Made by a program: the position numbers and the translations under genes. Below, piece by piece: positions 10,988 to 23,200 of a stretch of 64,000 nt of DNA. The notes below the pieces were generated by a model that worked only from the letters and a program-made list of their open reading frames with translations, was not told the DNA's origin and searched no databases. Each line of letters starts with the position of its first letter. Position 1 is the stretch's first letter. This stretch comes from Telmatactis stephensoni (taxonomy: Eukaryota > Cnidaria > Anthozoa > Actiniaria > Isophelliidae): contig JALIZF010001748.1 in assembly GCA_029948255.1 (NCBI GenBank), forward strand, positions 330,001-394,000. The letters run 5' to 3'.

Positions 10988-13169
10988 CTACGAGCTGGTA
11001 GATGACAATGGATATCCATTTCCTTTGGTTTCATAAAACTGATTTTCTCCTGAAGATTTCTTTTTCAACGATTTTGCAGTTCCTTTGAGTCCTTCTTTAA
11101 CCCTTGAAAGAGTGGAGCTTCTACCACGTGGATCAACATCTTTATGAAGACATTGTTTTATTCCTTCTATAAGAACGTCCTGAGTCTCTTTGAACCCTTC
11201 AGAAATCGAGATTTGAAAGAAACTTGATTCTAAATCTTGCGCTAAAAATAGTCCTTCATATTCGTGGACGGTACGGGAATGTTTTAAATCACTTTTGGTT
11301 GCCACGGTAACAATAGCTGTATTTGGTAACAAGTTTTTACTTTCTTGGATAGTTTTAGAAATCCAGTTTGCTTCGATGAATGAGTCTCTACTTGTTGTTG
11401 AGTACAGGAGAAATATGAGGTTGACGTTGTTTATCGCTGTGTCAATCTTTTCCTTGGTGTTCTGTAGAAATATGATTTACAATAAATTAAAGATTATAAA
11501 CGAAAAAAGTTACGAACTGAAGAACAGGGGAAGGTAGGAAACTGGAAAAAAAAACACGAAAAAGGAAAACTTTGTGGTGTTATCGGGACATGACCCGGAC
11601 GCCATTTTACCAGTCTTTTTACAAAAAAGGACCATACTCCCGAAACATTGATCAGAGAAGCCGGAAAGTCCTATGGAGTTCTACAAAGTAGAGATTATAA
11701 ACTAAAAAACGTACGAACTGAGGAACAAGGGAAGGTAGGAAACTGGAAAAAAAAAACACGAAAAAGAAAAACTTTGTGGTCTTATCGGGACATGACCCGG
11801 ACGCCATTTTACCAGTCTTTTTATAAAAAAGGACCATACTCCCGAAACATTGATCAGAGAAGCCGGGAAGTCCTCTGGAATTCTACAAAGTAAAGATTAT
11901 AAACTAAAAAACGTACGAACTGAGGAACAGGGGAAGGTAGGAAACTGGAAAAGACACGAAAAAGGAAAACTTTGTAGTCTTATCCGGACACGACCCGCAC
12001 GCCATTTTACCGGTCTTTTTATAAAAAGGACCATACTCCCAAAACATTGACCAGAGAAGCCGGAAAGATTATAAACTAAAAAATATTACGAACTGAAGAA
12101 CAGGGGAAGGTAGGAAACTGGAAAAAAGACACGAAAAAGGAAAACTTTCTGATCTTATCGGACTTGAACCTGCACGACATTTTGCCCATTTTCTGCAAAA
12201 TGGACCATAATCCCGAGACATTGATTAAATAAGCCGTGAAGTCGTATCGAATTTAATGGCAAGGATAAAGATTACGCCCTAATCCAAGGCGCTTTCTAGC
12301 TCATTATGTGAGGAGGTTGCTAGAATCAGTGTGAGAGGGTAGTAAGATCGGCTTTAACTACCTATACCCATACCTATACCTATACCTATACCTATACCTA
12401 TACCTATACCCATACCCATACCCATACCCATACCTATACCTATACCCATCCCTATACCTATACCTATACCTATACCTATACCTACACCTATACCTATACC
12501 TACACCTATACCTACACCTATACCTACACCTACACCTATACCTATACCTATACCTATACCTATACCTATACCTATACCTATATCTATACCTATACCTATA
12601 CCTACACCTATACCTATACCCATACCTATACCTATACCTATACCTATACCTACACCTACACCTATACCTATATCTATACCTATACCTATACCTACACCTA
12701 TACCTATACCCATACCTATACCTATACCTATACCTATACCTACACCTATACCTATACCTACACCTATACCTACACCTATACCTACACCTACACCTATACC
12801 TATACCTATACCTATACCTATACCCATCCCTATACCTATACCTATACCTATACCTACACCTATACCTATACCCATACCTATACCTATACCTATACCTACA
12901 CCTACACCTATACCTATACCTATACCTACACCTACACCTATACCTATACCCATACCCATACCCATACCTACACCTACACCTATACCTATACCCATCCCTA
13001 TACCTATACCTATACCTATACCTACACCTACACCTACACCTACACCCACACCCACACCCACACCCACACCCACACCCACACCCACACCCACACCCACACC
13101 CACACCCACACCCACACCCACACCCACACCCACACCCACACCCACACCCACACCCACACCCACACCCAC

Positions 13170-13220
<51 letters not shown>

Positions 13221-16200
13221 TATACCTATACCTATACCTATACCTATACCTATATCCATACCCATACCCATACCCATACCTATACCTATACCTATACCTA
13301 TATCCATACCCATACCTATACCCATACCTATACCTATACCTATACCTATACCTATACCTATACCTATACCTATACCTATACCTATACCCATACCTATACC
13401 CATACCGATAACCGTACCCATACCGATACCCGTACCCGTACCCGTACCCGTACCCATACCCATACCTAAGCCCGTCGCACGCTTGAGGAAACTGCGTGAG
13501 GAAACTGTGACGCGAGACACTTAGCTCAGACAATTTCTCGCCGCAGACGTTGCATCTTTGGCTACGCGAGGCAAAATATAGAGCAGGTAAAGGAGCACAC
13601 GGTGAGAAAAGTGCCTCGTGTGGCAGTTTCCTCACACAGTTTCTCAACGTATGCGGCGGGCTTCATGGTATTCTGTAACGTATGCGGCGGGCTTCATGGT
13701 ATTCTGTATATCGAATGTTATGATTACGCGTACCCATGGAATTTACCTTTCCAGCTGTGTCCAATATATCTAAACAAATGAACTGTCCATCTACAGTTAG
13801 ATAATGACTCTGAGTTGACTCTGTATCAAAACAAAAAACATTCTTTGAGATTCTTGAATTCTCCTCATTCTTACCATCATGGAAACAGACGGTAACAACA
13901 AGCGGTGTGATCGATAGTTATAATTATCTTTTAGGTACACAGGTAACCCCTTTGGAGTCTTCATGACATAATACAGAAATATAGTTTTCTAAGTATTGGA
14001 CTAAAAATCAAGGAGCCTCGATTTGACATCTCACTTAATTCATTCCTCGGTCGAAATTAGGATGCATGTATTAGAAAAAAGGGCGGGAGATTAGAAGGGC
14101 GCACGCGTACGCCGGAAATAACATTGAGTTGATAAAAACGCAAATACTCGTCAATGATAGACTAATACTACAAACTTCGCATTCAAAAAAACATTAATTA
14201 ACCATATTCGATTCGTTGCTCTTGCTTCCGCCTCACAAAGCGTACGCAATTTATGTATTCTGGTAAAAAGCATGTTTTGTGAAACGGTGACAGAGACGCA
14301 GAAAGGCCACTTTCAATCTTTTCAGACTGCGTATGACTTTCACCAACGCGTGTTACGGATCGTACAAAGCCGTGATGATTCCGGTTTCTGCAGTCATGAA
14401 ATCTAAATGTTAAAAAAGATATGCTCTCTCTCGTCAACTTACCTAAAGTACTGTCATATTCCCCAATGAATCTTCTTGTAAGGAATCGGACAGTTAAAGC
14501 TGTAAGACAAGTACGAAGATCATTTTAGTCCAAAAGTTGAGAGAAATCATTACGATCATTTGATCTTTAATTCAAGCAGGAGCTCATGATTTGCATACCT
14601 ATCTTTTTCCCCATCTTCTCCTCTCCCTACCCTACCCTACTGCATTCTCTTTTCCTCTCTCCTATGCTTGAGCCTATTTCTCCCTTTTTATCAACTTGTG
14701 GACTTGTACACACACATGGAAGAGGAGTTTTCCTATGGCCGTGGAAACGGCACAGTCACGTCAAGCCAGACATCACGACACTGATACGATCACAACACAC
14801 ACGACGCGCGCGCGGGTCGTTTCACACTCATAAGAAATCTTTCCTAGCTTTATTATACAGCAGTTCCCATCCATGTGGAATGAGAAATGGACAAATTTTT
14901 GGAAATAACCCCTATGTTTTCATCACTCATTCTTCCACTCCCAACTTTTACATTTCCCCCTTTTCGTCTCTTTTTCTTTTTTCCTTTTTCCTCCCCTCTT
15001 CCTTGCTTGCGTCCTTGCAAACACTTTCTTAAATTCTCATGTCTGTCTTTCACTCACTCCTTTCCCAATTCCTCCTTTACTTTTCTTGTTTTCTTCCTTT
15101 CCCATTTCCGCCTTTTTCTTTTATTCTCATACCCTTTTTCCTCCGCACTCTCTTCTCCCCACTTCCTTGCTTTTGCGCGTCTTCTAAACAAGCTAGACCC
15201 TAAATTGCCCTGTCTTCAGACTAAAGCTGGTTGCATTGGTAACGAAACTACGCGAAGTTCAGAAGACACACTTGAAATACAGGAAGTTCTTATTAAAAGC
15301 AACACCAACTGACAACCAGCAAGTAATAGTACTCTCATCACTAATGGCTCTTTGATCAAGAGGGTTTTATGCTTTCAAAACTGCCTTTTTCATGCAAATC
15401 TGTTTCATCTTCTACTCAAGTCTTCAGAAAAAAGGCTCATAATTCGAATTTGAAATTTTCATAAAAATGCAACATTTTTGTTTTGGACAGAGATACGTTT
15501 TACCAAAAATAATTTGATAGCTTCCGTCACCCGATTGACAACAAAAAATTACTTTTTTCCATATACCGACTCACAAAAAGTAAAGTACAGAATCTCACTG
15601 TGAAAGTGCAGTCACACGTCTTTCTAATAGAAAAAGACTTTAAATTAAAGCCATCAGCCGGACATGAGGGGCAAAACATTTACGCATTTTAGTTTGTTGT
15701 CATTGGCATAATAACACATTTCAAGCTTGATAAACATTTGAAAACCTGCTTACTATAGTTGATAACTCATCGTAGGCAATTTCCAAATGATCCTTCAACC
15801 TTTCAACCTAAAATTACTTCGTGAAAGCAGCAGAGAACACTTGCGCACTCGCCGTTCTCTGTTACACCCAAAAAACTAGCCTCAATCTCTTCTTCTCGAC
15901 TTCCTAACTCAGTATCGAGTTCACTGACTGTAATAAAAATAAACAGTGCAACAGTATACGACAGATTTAGGAATCATTCAGTCAGTGCAGTGAACCTTTC
16001 GACAACTTAAATTTTTAAGTCCAAAAGAGTTTTATCCGGAGCGTGGGCATCAAAGCGAAACCAAATCTAAGCTTCTTTCAGTTCTGTTTGCCGTCAAAGT
16101 GAAACGGTTTCGTAATGTTTGACACAGTAATTATGAAGTAGATGGCCTTCCTTAGTATCCGTATTTGAATTAGTATTGGCATCGGGTTGTCTAGACTAGC

Positions 16201-16410
16201 AGTTCTTAGGAGGGGATTGGAATAACTAACTCGTCTGATTAGTTAAATTAACTCTCTTACATGTTGTTTCTCAGAGCACATGGGTCTAGTGAGTTTGTTT
16301 TCGGTTCGTCACGTACCTGATTTGCCGACCCCATCTTGTCCTAACACAACAGCACGAATCAGCTTCAAATTGGACTCACGATGTTGTGTAGCAGCTCTTC
16401 TTCGTCTCAT
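10988..16410 (-). CDS. Ras-like small GTPase of the RERG/RASL11/RASL12 group, copy B
   Basis: Four coding exons: 16410-16317, 14499-14443, 13820-13747, 11461-10988; phases 1, 1, 0; 232 residues. Exons 2 and 3 have exactly the same lengths (57 and 74) as in copy A, showing tandem duplication of the whole gene. G1 reads GQDGVGKS, the switch I region EYDSTLES (Thr35 kept), G3 DTAGK, G4 ATKSD, and G5 ISISEGF. No CAAX motif. As in copy A, Ras position 12 is Asp and position 61 is Lys, so hydrolysis-poor chemistry seems to be an ancestral feature of this pair rather than a decay mutation. The gene is also marked by a very repeat-rich intron 3 (11,462-13,746). Alternative names would be RERGL- or RASL11-like. 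Confidence 0.88.
11492..12250. repeat. ~202-bp minisatellite, nearly four copies (intron 3 of RERG-like B)
   Basis: Units start at GATTATAAAC near 11,492, 11,693, 11,895 and 12,067 (periods 201, 202 and 172; the fourth is shortened and more diverged). Each unit carries TCGGGACATGACCCGGACGC and GGACCATACTCCC words. The array begins about 30 bases after the exon 4 acceptor on the intron side. Confidence 0.85.
12361..13468. repeat. 1.1-kb hexanucleotide array, CCTATA/CCCATA/CCTACA/CCCACA variants
   Basis: About 185 six-base units of the form CCYAYA (minus strand TRTRGG). Variants are grouped: CCTATA dominates both flanks, a homogeneous CCCACA block lies at about 13,043-13,172, CCCATA blocks lie on its right, and CCCGTA units end the array. 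The array is open in several frames only because its period is a multiple of three. It is inside intron 3 of RERG-like B. Confidence 0.95.
13481..13710. mobile_element. Small inverted-repeat element followed by a 31-bp tandem pair
   Basis: TTGAGGAAACTGCGTGAGGA (13,480s) and its near reverse complement TCCTCACACAGTTTCTCAA (13,630s) bracket about 115 bases. Immediately after, AACGTATGCGGCGGGCTTC is duplicated with a 31-base period (13,647-13,708). Confidence 0.6.
14586..15175. repeat. Pyrimidine-rich tract in intron 1 of RERG-like B
   Basis: The plus strand is rich in C and T (TTCCTCTCTCC, CTTTTTCTTTT), giving long spurious frames. The remainder of the intron (15,176-16,316) holds no exon I could recognise. 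Confidence 0.6.
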
Positions 16411-17059
16411 TTTGTTTCCTCGTCCCTTCTCTCGCTTTCTTCTCTTGGCACTTTGCGTATTTCTACGAGACGACAACACTTTTAGGTTGGTTTAGTTAGA
16501 AATCCGTGCCTTTGTGTGCTTGTGTCAATATTGTTTCTTCCAGGTCTAGTGAATGCCTTCCGTACAGCAATAGATTACGTCGACTTAAATAAACTCCATT
16601 CGACAACCACTCAGCGATGTCTAACTGAAGCGTAACGCAAACATTCAAATGGCTTTCTGACACAGAGATGGCTTTTTGACGCTATCAGAGTAAAATTAAC
16701 ATTCCTGAGGGATTGTTGTAGCACAGTAGATAAAAACATAAATAAACTAAACTTTGTTTCCATAATTGTTACTTAAATTTCGACTTAAGGTGATTCGACA
16801 TCTTCATATCGTTGCTATGGCAACGATAAGTCCCAAAATTGCGAAAAAAGTCTGTGAAGCCACTTAGACATGCAAGCACTTTTGGTCTGCCTTCCGAGTC
16901 GTTTACCCATTGAAATCACATCAACTAGTTTATGCAAGATTACTATATCCAAAGGTTCTAAAGGTCTCCTATTGTTTATTCTAAATTAATGATCAATAAT
17001 ATTTTGTTGCTCTCCTGTCAAAACGGCTCATTGCAACCTTGAGAGCCTCTTAACAAATG

Positions 17060-17335
17060 CTTCCTGGGCCGGATGATCTTTCTGAAACTTCCGTATTTTG
17101 TTGAGAAAAAGCTATTTAGGTGCTGATATTGACACCCCTTGGAACGATCGTGTTTTTATGTGTCTATTTTTAAGTTTTATTACCTTGTGGACCGTCATTT
17201 TGTTTGATGTTTTACTCCGATAATTCCCAAGCTATCAGTTTACATTCACTATTATTATGCGCCTAGAGCATATTTGTATAGGCGCAATATAAATGCATTA
17301 TATTATTATTATTATTATATTATTATTATTGCATC
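17060..17335 (+). mobile_element. Probable 3' end of a non-LTR element or SINE with ATT tail
   Basis: The stretch GCGCCTAGAGCATATTTGTA, then TAGGCGCAATATAAATGCAT, followed by repeated ATT units, has the form of a retroposon 3' end: a small GCGCC/GGCGC stem and a simple-repeat tail. No reading frame remains. Confidence 0.5.
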
Positions 17336-18000
17336 CAAATATTAACGTTTCTTTTTTTTTTACAAAAAGAAAAAACAGTTGTAATAACCCTTTGTTGCAC
17401 TGTAATATTATTATGGAAGCCATTTGAGTGTTCTAAAAGCCATTTAATTGTCGCGGAAATCATTTAGGCACTGTGTAAGCCATTAAAGTGTTCCGTGAGT
17501 AAATGGCTTCTTTTGAAAGCGCAAAGTTTTCGTGCGTCCAATTAAAAATATTTTCTCAAGAAAGACAAGCTGTTGAAAACAAGTCGTTTTCTTGACAGGA
17601 AGTTGAAAACGTCCTACCCAGTGTGGGAGGACACATAATAATGTTGTTATTGTTCGTTGTTGAGCCGCGACCAGAGCTCCTGTTGGGTACAGTATAATTG
17701 AAGACAAAATGGTTACCCCCTCGCTATTGAGCTAATGACAAGCCACACCCTCTAATTGGTAAAATTGCTATATTAATAAAGTTTCTGGCAGACTATGTTC
17801 CAAGTCAAGCAATGAATCGAAGATTAAAAAGTACCTCGAGATGTAACCGTTGAGATAAGTAACTTTTACTTTATGATGTCTTGAGATACAAAAATAACAT
17901 TTCAAGGAAATGAGAGATGTTTTACGGTACTCTTTAATGCACAAGGATTGCCCAAGGATCAGAAAAAAGAAAAACTAAAGAAATTATTTTAACCTTCAAA

Positions 18001-18079
18001 AAAGAAAGGAAGGAAGGAAGGAAGGAAGGAAGGAAGGAAGGAAGGAAGGAAGGAAGGAAGGAAGGAAGGAAGGAAGAAG
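18001..18079. repeat. (GGAA)n microsatellite
   Basis: About 18 uninterrupted GGAA units, followed by AGAAA-type decay to about 18,115. Confidence 0.95.
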
Positions 18080-18920
18080 AAAGAAAGAAAGAAAAAGAAA
18101 AGAGAAAAAGAAAAACAACACATTGAAAAGCACTTATACAGATATCAATGTATCCCGCCAATCAATCATCTTTGAATCAATATTATGATAGGACACGCAC
18201 TTGTCTCACCACACAAGAAAATGAATCGCATTAGGAGAAGGAATCATGCAAATTTTACTACGCTCAAACTACAGAACTGACATTCTATTCTTCTACAAAG
18301 AACTGTATTAAAAATACTGAGATCCAATATAAACCCATGGAGCAAACATTTACTGCCCTGGATGTCAGGCGACACTCCATCGTAACTAACCGTCCAGTAC
18401 AACACGAAGATCCTGTTACAGTGTTGTTTTGTCTCAATGTCTGGACCTTTCTGGTTGTACGATACGAGAAAAATACGTAACATTCTCGCACTCTTTGCTT
18501 ACCTAAACAAAACTACAGCAATGTAAATCCAACAGGACTTCGGGCCAGGGCTTCTTTTCAGACCTGTAGTTCCACGTGCACCAATGTCCGTGGCCAAAAA
18601 GCGATGAAGACTTACTGGTATGTAAGTAATGTTGATATTGTCTGGATTTACTCTCTATCACTTTTATCATCAGCAGATATGATACTGGTATTTTCTGAGA
18701 AGTTTTCTGCTGCCATTTTTGGTTCCAAATTTAAAATGATTTCAAAATGAGATAGGTATATTATAATCATTTCATCGTTCAAAAGCGCTGACATGAAAAA
18801 CGCGTGGTACAATGAGACCTCGCAGCTGGGTTACTCAAGGTGGCTTAGCTTGTGAACGGCATGAACTTACAGTATTTCATCGCTAATATATATTATAATG
18901 AATTTGTATAAGTAATCATA

Positions 18921-19051
18921 CGGTTTCGAGTTTAATTTGGAATTAATTCGCACTCGTGTGTTTTTCAAAGAGTTTCAAAATTGCAATTTGCAATTTGAGC
19001 TCTTTGAAAAACACACGAGTGCGAATTAATTCCAAATTGAACGAGAAATCG
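18921..19051. mobile_element. Near-perfect hairpin element, ~60-bp arms
   Basis: AATTTGGAATTAATTCGCAC and its continuation through GTGTGTTTTTCAAAGAG is repeated in reverse complement with almost no mismatch around a ~20-base loop rich in TTGCAATTTGCAA. This is typical of a palindromic MITE. Confidence 0.8.
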
Positions 19052-19065
19052 TATGATTGATTACC

Positions 19066-19466
19066 TTTTAATAATATACATGAAAAAATTCGAGAAAATA
19101 GACCGTGATTTTTTAAGAAAATCAAATAAAATCTCGAGAAGAAAACTTTGAGCGCGCAGTCGTTGAGATTGGCGTCAGTAGCGCGCGCAAGTCATCAAAA
19201 AACTTTAACTGACAACCAGATCCTCACAGTTTTTGCCTTTTTTTTCAAACAAACATGTACTTTAAAGAATGAAAACCTCCATATTTGTAATTCTTGGTTA
19301 TGTTTTACAATAGCAGTATAAGGAAAAATTGATCTTAATGCGACTTTGAAATTATAAATTCAAATGTAATTTGCACTGTATTATAGCTCTTCTGCACTGT
19401 TACACTTGAACTGCACTGTTCTCGACCAATCAGAATCGAGTAATTTTTTCATGTATATTATTAAAA
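19066..19466. mobile_element. MITE-like element with TTTTAATAATATACATGAAA ends
   Basis: The left end TTTTAATAATATACATGAAA and the right end TTTCATGTATATTATTAAAA are perfect inverted repeats, with CCAATCAGAATCGAG adjacent to the right arm. The core contains no gene. Confidence 0.7.
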
Positions 19467-20250
19467 GAATAAACTTCTCGTGAATTAACCCAAATAGTCT
19501 AGACATTCCCCGTGGCCTCTGCTGCAGCTGAACTCAGTCAGAAATTCTGTCAAACTAAGAGACCATAATACTGAGAGAGCGAAAACTCACGGATGTGTGT
19601 GTGCGCGATGCTCGCGGCAAGAAAGGTTATTTTTAGTAACAGGAAGTTGACGTCATTACGCGCGCGCAAACATGCAGTGAAATTTGACTTCCGCTCGAAA
19701 ATTTCTTCCGGTTTCCTATCCCCCGGCACGCGTGGTAAAACCGGAATTTTGCGTCTTTACTACACTGTAGCATATTAATTAGTCAATTTATCTTGAGTTT
19801 ATCCTACTGCTTTGAAAAAGAAAGAAAAAAGATGGAGAATCATCTGTAATTTTTTAAAAGCGATTAAAACAAAAGTTAATTTAAACGTGCAAAGACAGTT
19901 GCAAACGACTACTAACAATAATTCGGCCAGTCGGACAGTGGATCAAACGACCTGCATATGAAAAACTATAAATTATACATTTGTAAGGAAACCAAGTACA
20001 CTGGCAGATGCCAATATTTTTTATTGAATCAGATTAGCTTTTTTGAACGAATCGAGTGAAATTTCTAGAGTACGGAAGTAGATCATAAATCATAGAAGTT
20101 TCCTTTAGTTAGATCCGCAGTCCAGTCCAGTCCAATACTTAACAGGAGTGGTTACTAAGCAGTGTAAATATGGCGGACGATTCCAACTGATGATGTGGAT
20201 TTGACAATTGTATTTATTTTATTTCTGTTTGATCTTAATAAGATATCCAC

Positions 20251-23200
20251 ATGGAAACATGTGGTGTATTAGACGACGAGTTTATAGAATCTGATGACTT
20301 AGGACTTGGATTTGGTTTTAAGCCAGGAGGTCTACCGCCGCCACCACCAGTGCAAGAAAAATCAGCTGATGATCAAAACACTACTACAACCAATTTATTC
20401 AATTCTCTACCGAATTCTCCTCTCAAGCCAACCCCTGATGAAACACAGAATTCCTTCATCAACGAAGATGAAACCGTTAAAGATATTCTTTCAAGGATAG
20501 GATCGTGGAAGTTTTCGAATTTTCTGGAGAAAATTAGTTCCATAAGTTTGAACCGTGAATCGAAACCCAAGACGAAAGTTGATGATCAAACTGGTGGTAA
20601 TCATTTATCGTGTAAAAAGTGCAAAAAGACTACGACAGTTAAGAAAGTTAGACGGAGAAGAAATAGTGACAGCGCTTTAGATGAAACTATTCGACAAGAA
20701 ACAAAGGAGCCACTTCGAAGGACCAAGTCGGTTCGAGGTTAGATTTTTTTCTCTCAAACTTCAAAAATGTCATTTTGTTTTTACTAGTTGTTTTGTTACA
20801 GGTTTTTTACCAAGTAAGATCAAAACTGGTACTTAAATACAACCTGTGTCGGGATTTTTAGTGGGAAAGTGATCAGTTTATTGCTTATTTTAATGACAAA
20901 TTTTAGTTTAATTCGTTAATATTAATTTTGTTAACCTTATTAATTGTGAGGATTTTGTAATTATATTACAGAAAAGACTTGGCATTATTTCCAAGACAAA
21001 GATTATAAACGCTTACAAAATAAACTCCAAATAGCCAAAGAGGTAATGTACATGTAGGGCAAGCAATTTTGTACTGACTGCTTCCACTACATGTTGGCTC
21101 GGTTGAGCATTGGTCTTTCATAGAGGAGGTTGGAGTTTGATTCCCAATCAGACCAACACTCAGGGTCTTAAATAATTGAGAAGGTGCTGCCTTTGTAATA
21201 ACACCTACAAATGGTTGGACCTTCACTTCTTATTGGACATAGGCCCTGTCTCAATTTATATGGGGATATTCCAGTAATAGGTCAGCTTGCCAGATTAGCA
21301 CTGAAAATTACAGTGGAACCTGGCCTTATGGACGCCCGGTTAATACCGACACCCAGTTCTTATGGACATGTAATTTTGTCCTGGCTGAAAACAATGCCTA
21401 TAAAATTACCCAGTTAATAAGGACACTCCATCTTGTCCAATGATGTCAGTATTAACTGGGGTTTACTGTACTGGTGATACAGACCTTAAAAATCATGTAT
21501 TAGAGTGGTTTTCATATGAGTGGGAACACTGTACAGTTATGATATGATACCGTTACAGCAGGAATTGCGGATGTTTTTATAGAAACTATGATACTGGTAC
21601 AGTTTATACGATACAGTACGGTAAGTTTCCCACTCATACGAAAATGACTCTATAACCAGTAGTAGGAGCTAATTATGCAGATATTGGAAAACACTCACAT
21701 TCAAACAAACTCAAACTCGATCACTACTCATCTGCTTGAAACCTGGATATTATTGACTTTTGTACCTTTATCTCTCATTCCAATATTAATACATCTGTTC
21801 CTGGTTACTGTGTCTGGTAGAAGTTTTGTTCTTGATCTTTAATGGTACTAATAATAATAATATGATATAAAACAATCCATAATATAACAGAAACCATTGT
21901 GTTAGAGTGGTTTTCACATGAGTGGGAAACTTATCGTACCATATCATAACTGTACCAGTATCATAGTTTCTATAAAAACATTAGAAATTCTTGCTGTAAC
22001 TGTATCGTATCTGTAACCATACAGTGTTCCCACTCATACGAAAACCACTCTATTACACTGATATGTATTTGTATTTGTTTAGGAAATTGACACACTTACT
22101 CTTAACCTTGAACACTGTCAAAAAGAACTCCTTGAAAAGTATGGCACAATGAAGGCACTTCACATGCATTCCCGTCTAGAGCAAGCACAACATCGCAAGA
22201 TCACCAAGAAAGCACTTGAAGCTAGCAAACAGTTAGAACAAGTTAGTTTTATAATAGAGATACATTTTTATTTTGATTAATAGTTTATGATTAAGTAGAA
22301 TGATGGGGCGGTATCTGACAGAATTTCTTTTTGGGGGGCTTAGGGGGCAGTGAAGCTGGTGTTTTAATTAAGGCTACAAATGCAAATTACAAAGTGTAAA
22401 GTTGAATACTTTCTGTTATCAGCAACCATTAGTATGAAGGATATATCCTACATATACATGCATTGTATATATTTTTGCTGCTTCAATTCATGTGTACAGA
22501 TAATTATTTCTCACCTTCAAAAAGCTATCCCTTTTGATAAACTTTCTCCAGTTTCCTGTAGACAAATAATTTCAATATTTGGGTTTCCTGTGGTACTGAA
22601 AATGGGGCACAGGAATCCTAACGGGATGCTGAATGAATGAAAGTAGCTGCCCTTTGTTGTTGATCTTATTGTGGGTATTATTATTCTTATTTAATTAGGA
22701 TGTGAATATGTTGCAATGGGAATTGGAACTCAAACAAAGTTATCTTATGGACAGTGAGCAAACATGGGCACAGAGATTTGACAGAGTTGCATCAGAAAAT
22801 GCAGCACTTCTTGTTGCTCTGCACACACGATCTGATGAGCTAAGAAAGTTAGCACTGGACAGAATAGGTCAGTAACGTACAGAAATTTATAATAGAGGTA
22901 TCCATCATAGAAAGGTGTTTTTCTTATAGAGGTGCCCATCATAGAGGGGTGTCTGTCTTATAGAGGTGTCCATCATAGAGGGATGTCTGTCTTATTGAGG
23001 TGTCCATCATAGAGGGGTGTTTGTCTTATAGAGGTGTCCATTATAGAGGGATGTCTGTCTGATAGAGGTGTCCATCATAGAGGGGTGTCTGTCTTATAGA
23101 GGTGTCCATCATAGAGGGGTGTCTGTTTTGTAGAGGTGTCCATCATAGAAGGTGTCTGTCTTATTGAGGTGTGTCTGTCTTATAGAGTTGTCCACCATAG

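Larger units (their letters stand above)
16411..20250. other. Spacer between RERG-like B and CCDC125
   Basis: No gene recognised in 3.8 kb between divergent genes. It holds a likely non-LTR/SINE tail (about 17,060-17,335), a GGAA microsatellite (18,001-18,079), two palindromic elements (18,921-19,051; 19,066-19,466) and a copy of a larger repeat at about 19,556-19,690. A degenerate AAGCCATTTNAGTG repeat lies at 17,415-17,510. Confidence 0.5.

Noticed and set aside
12354..13647. Two long minus-strand frames of Gly-Ile/Gly-Val and Arg-Tyr/Cys-Gly dipeptides
   Set aside because: They are translations of the CCYAYA hexamer array in an intron; a six-base period keeps any frame open.
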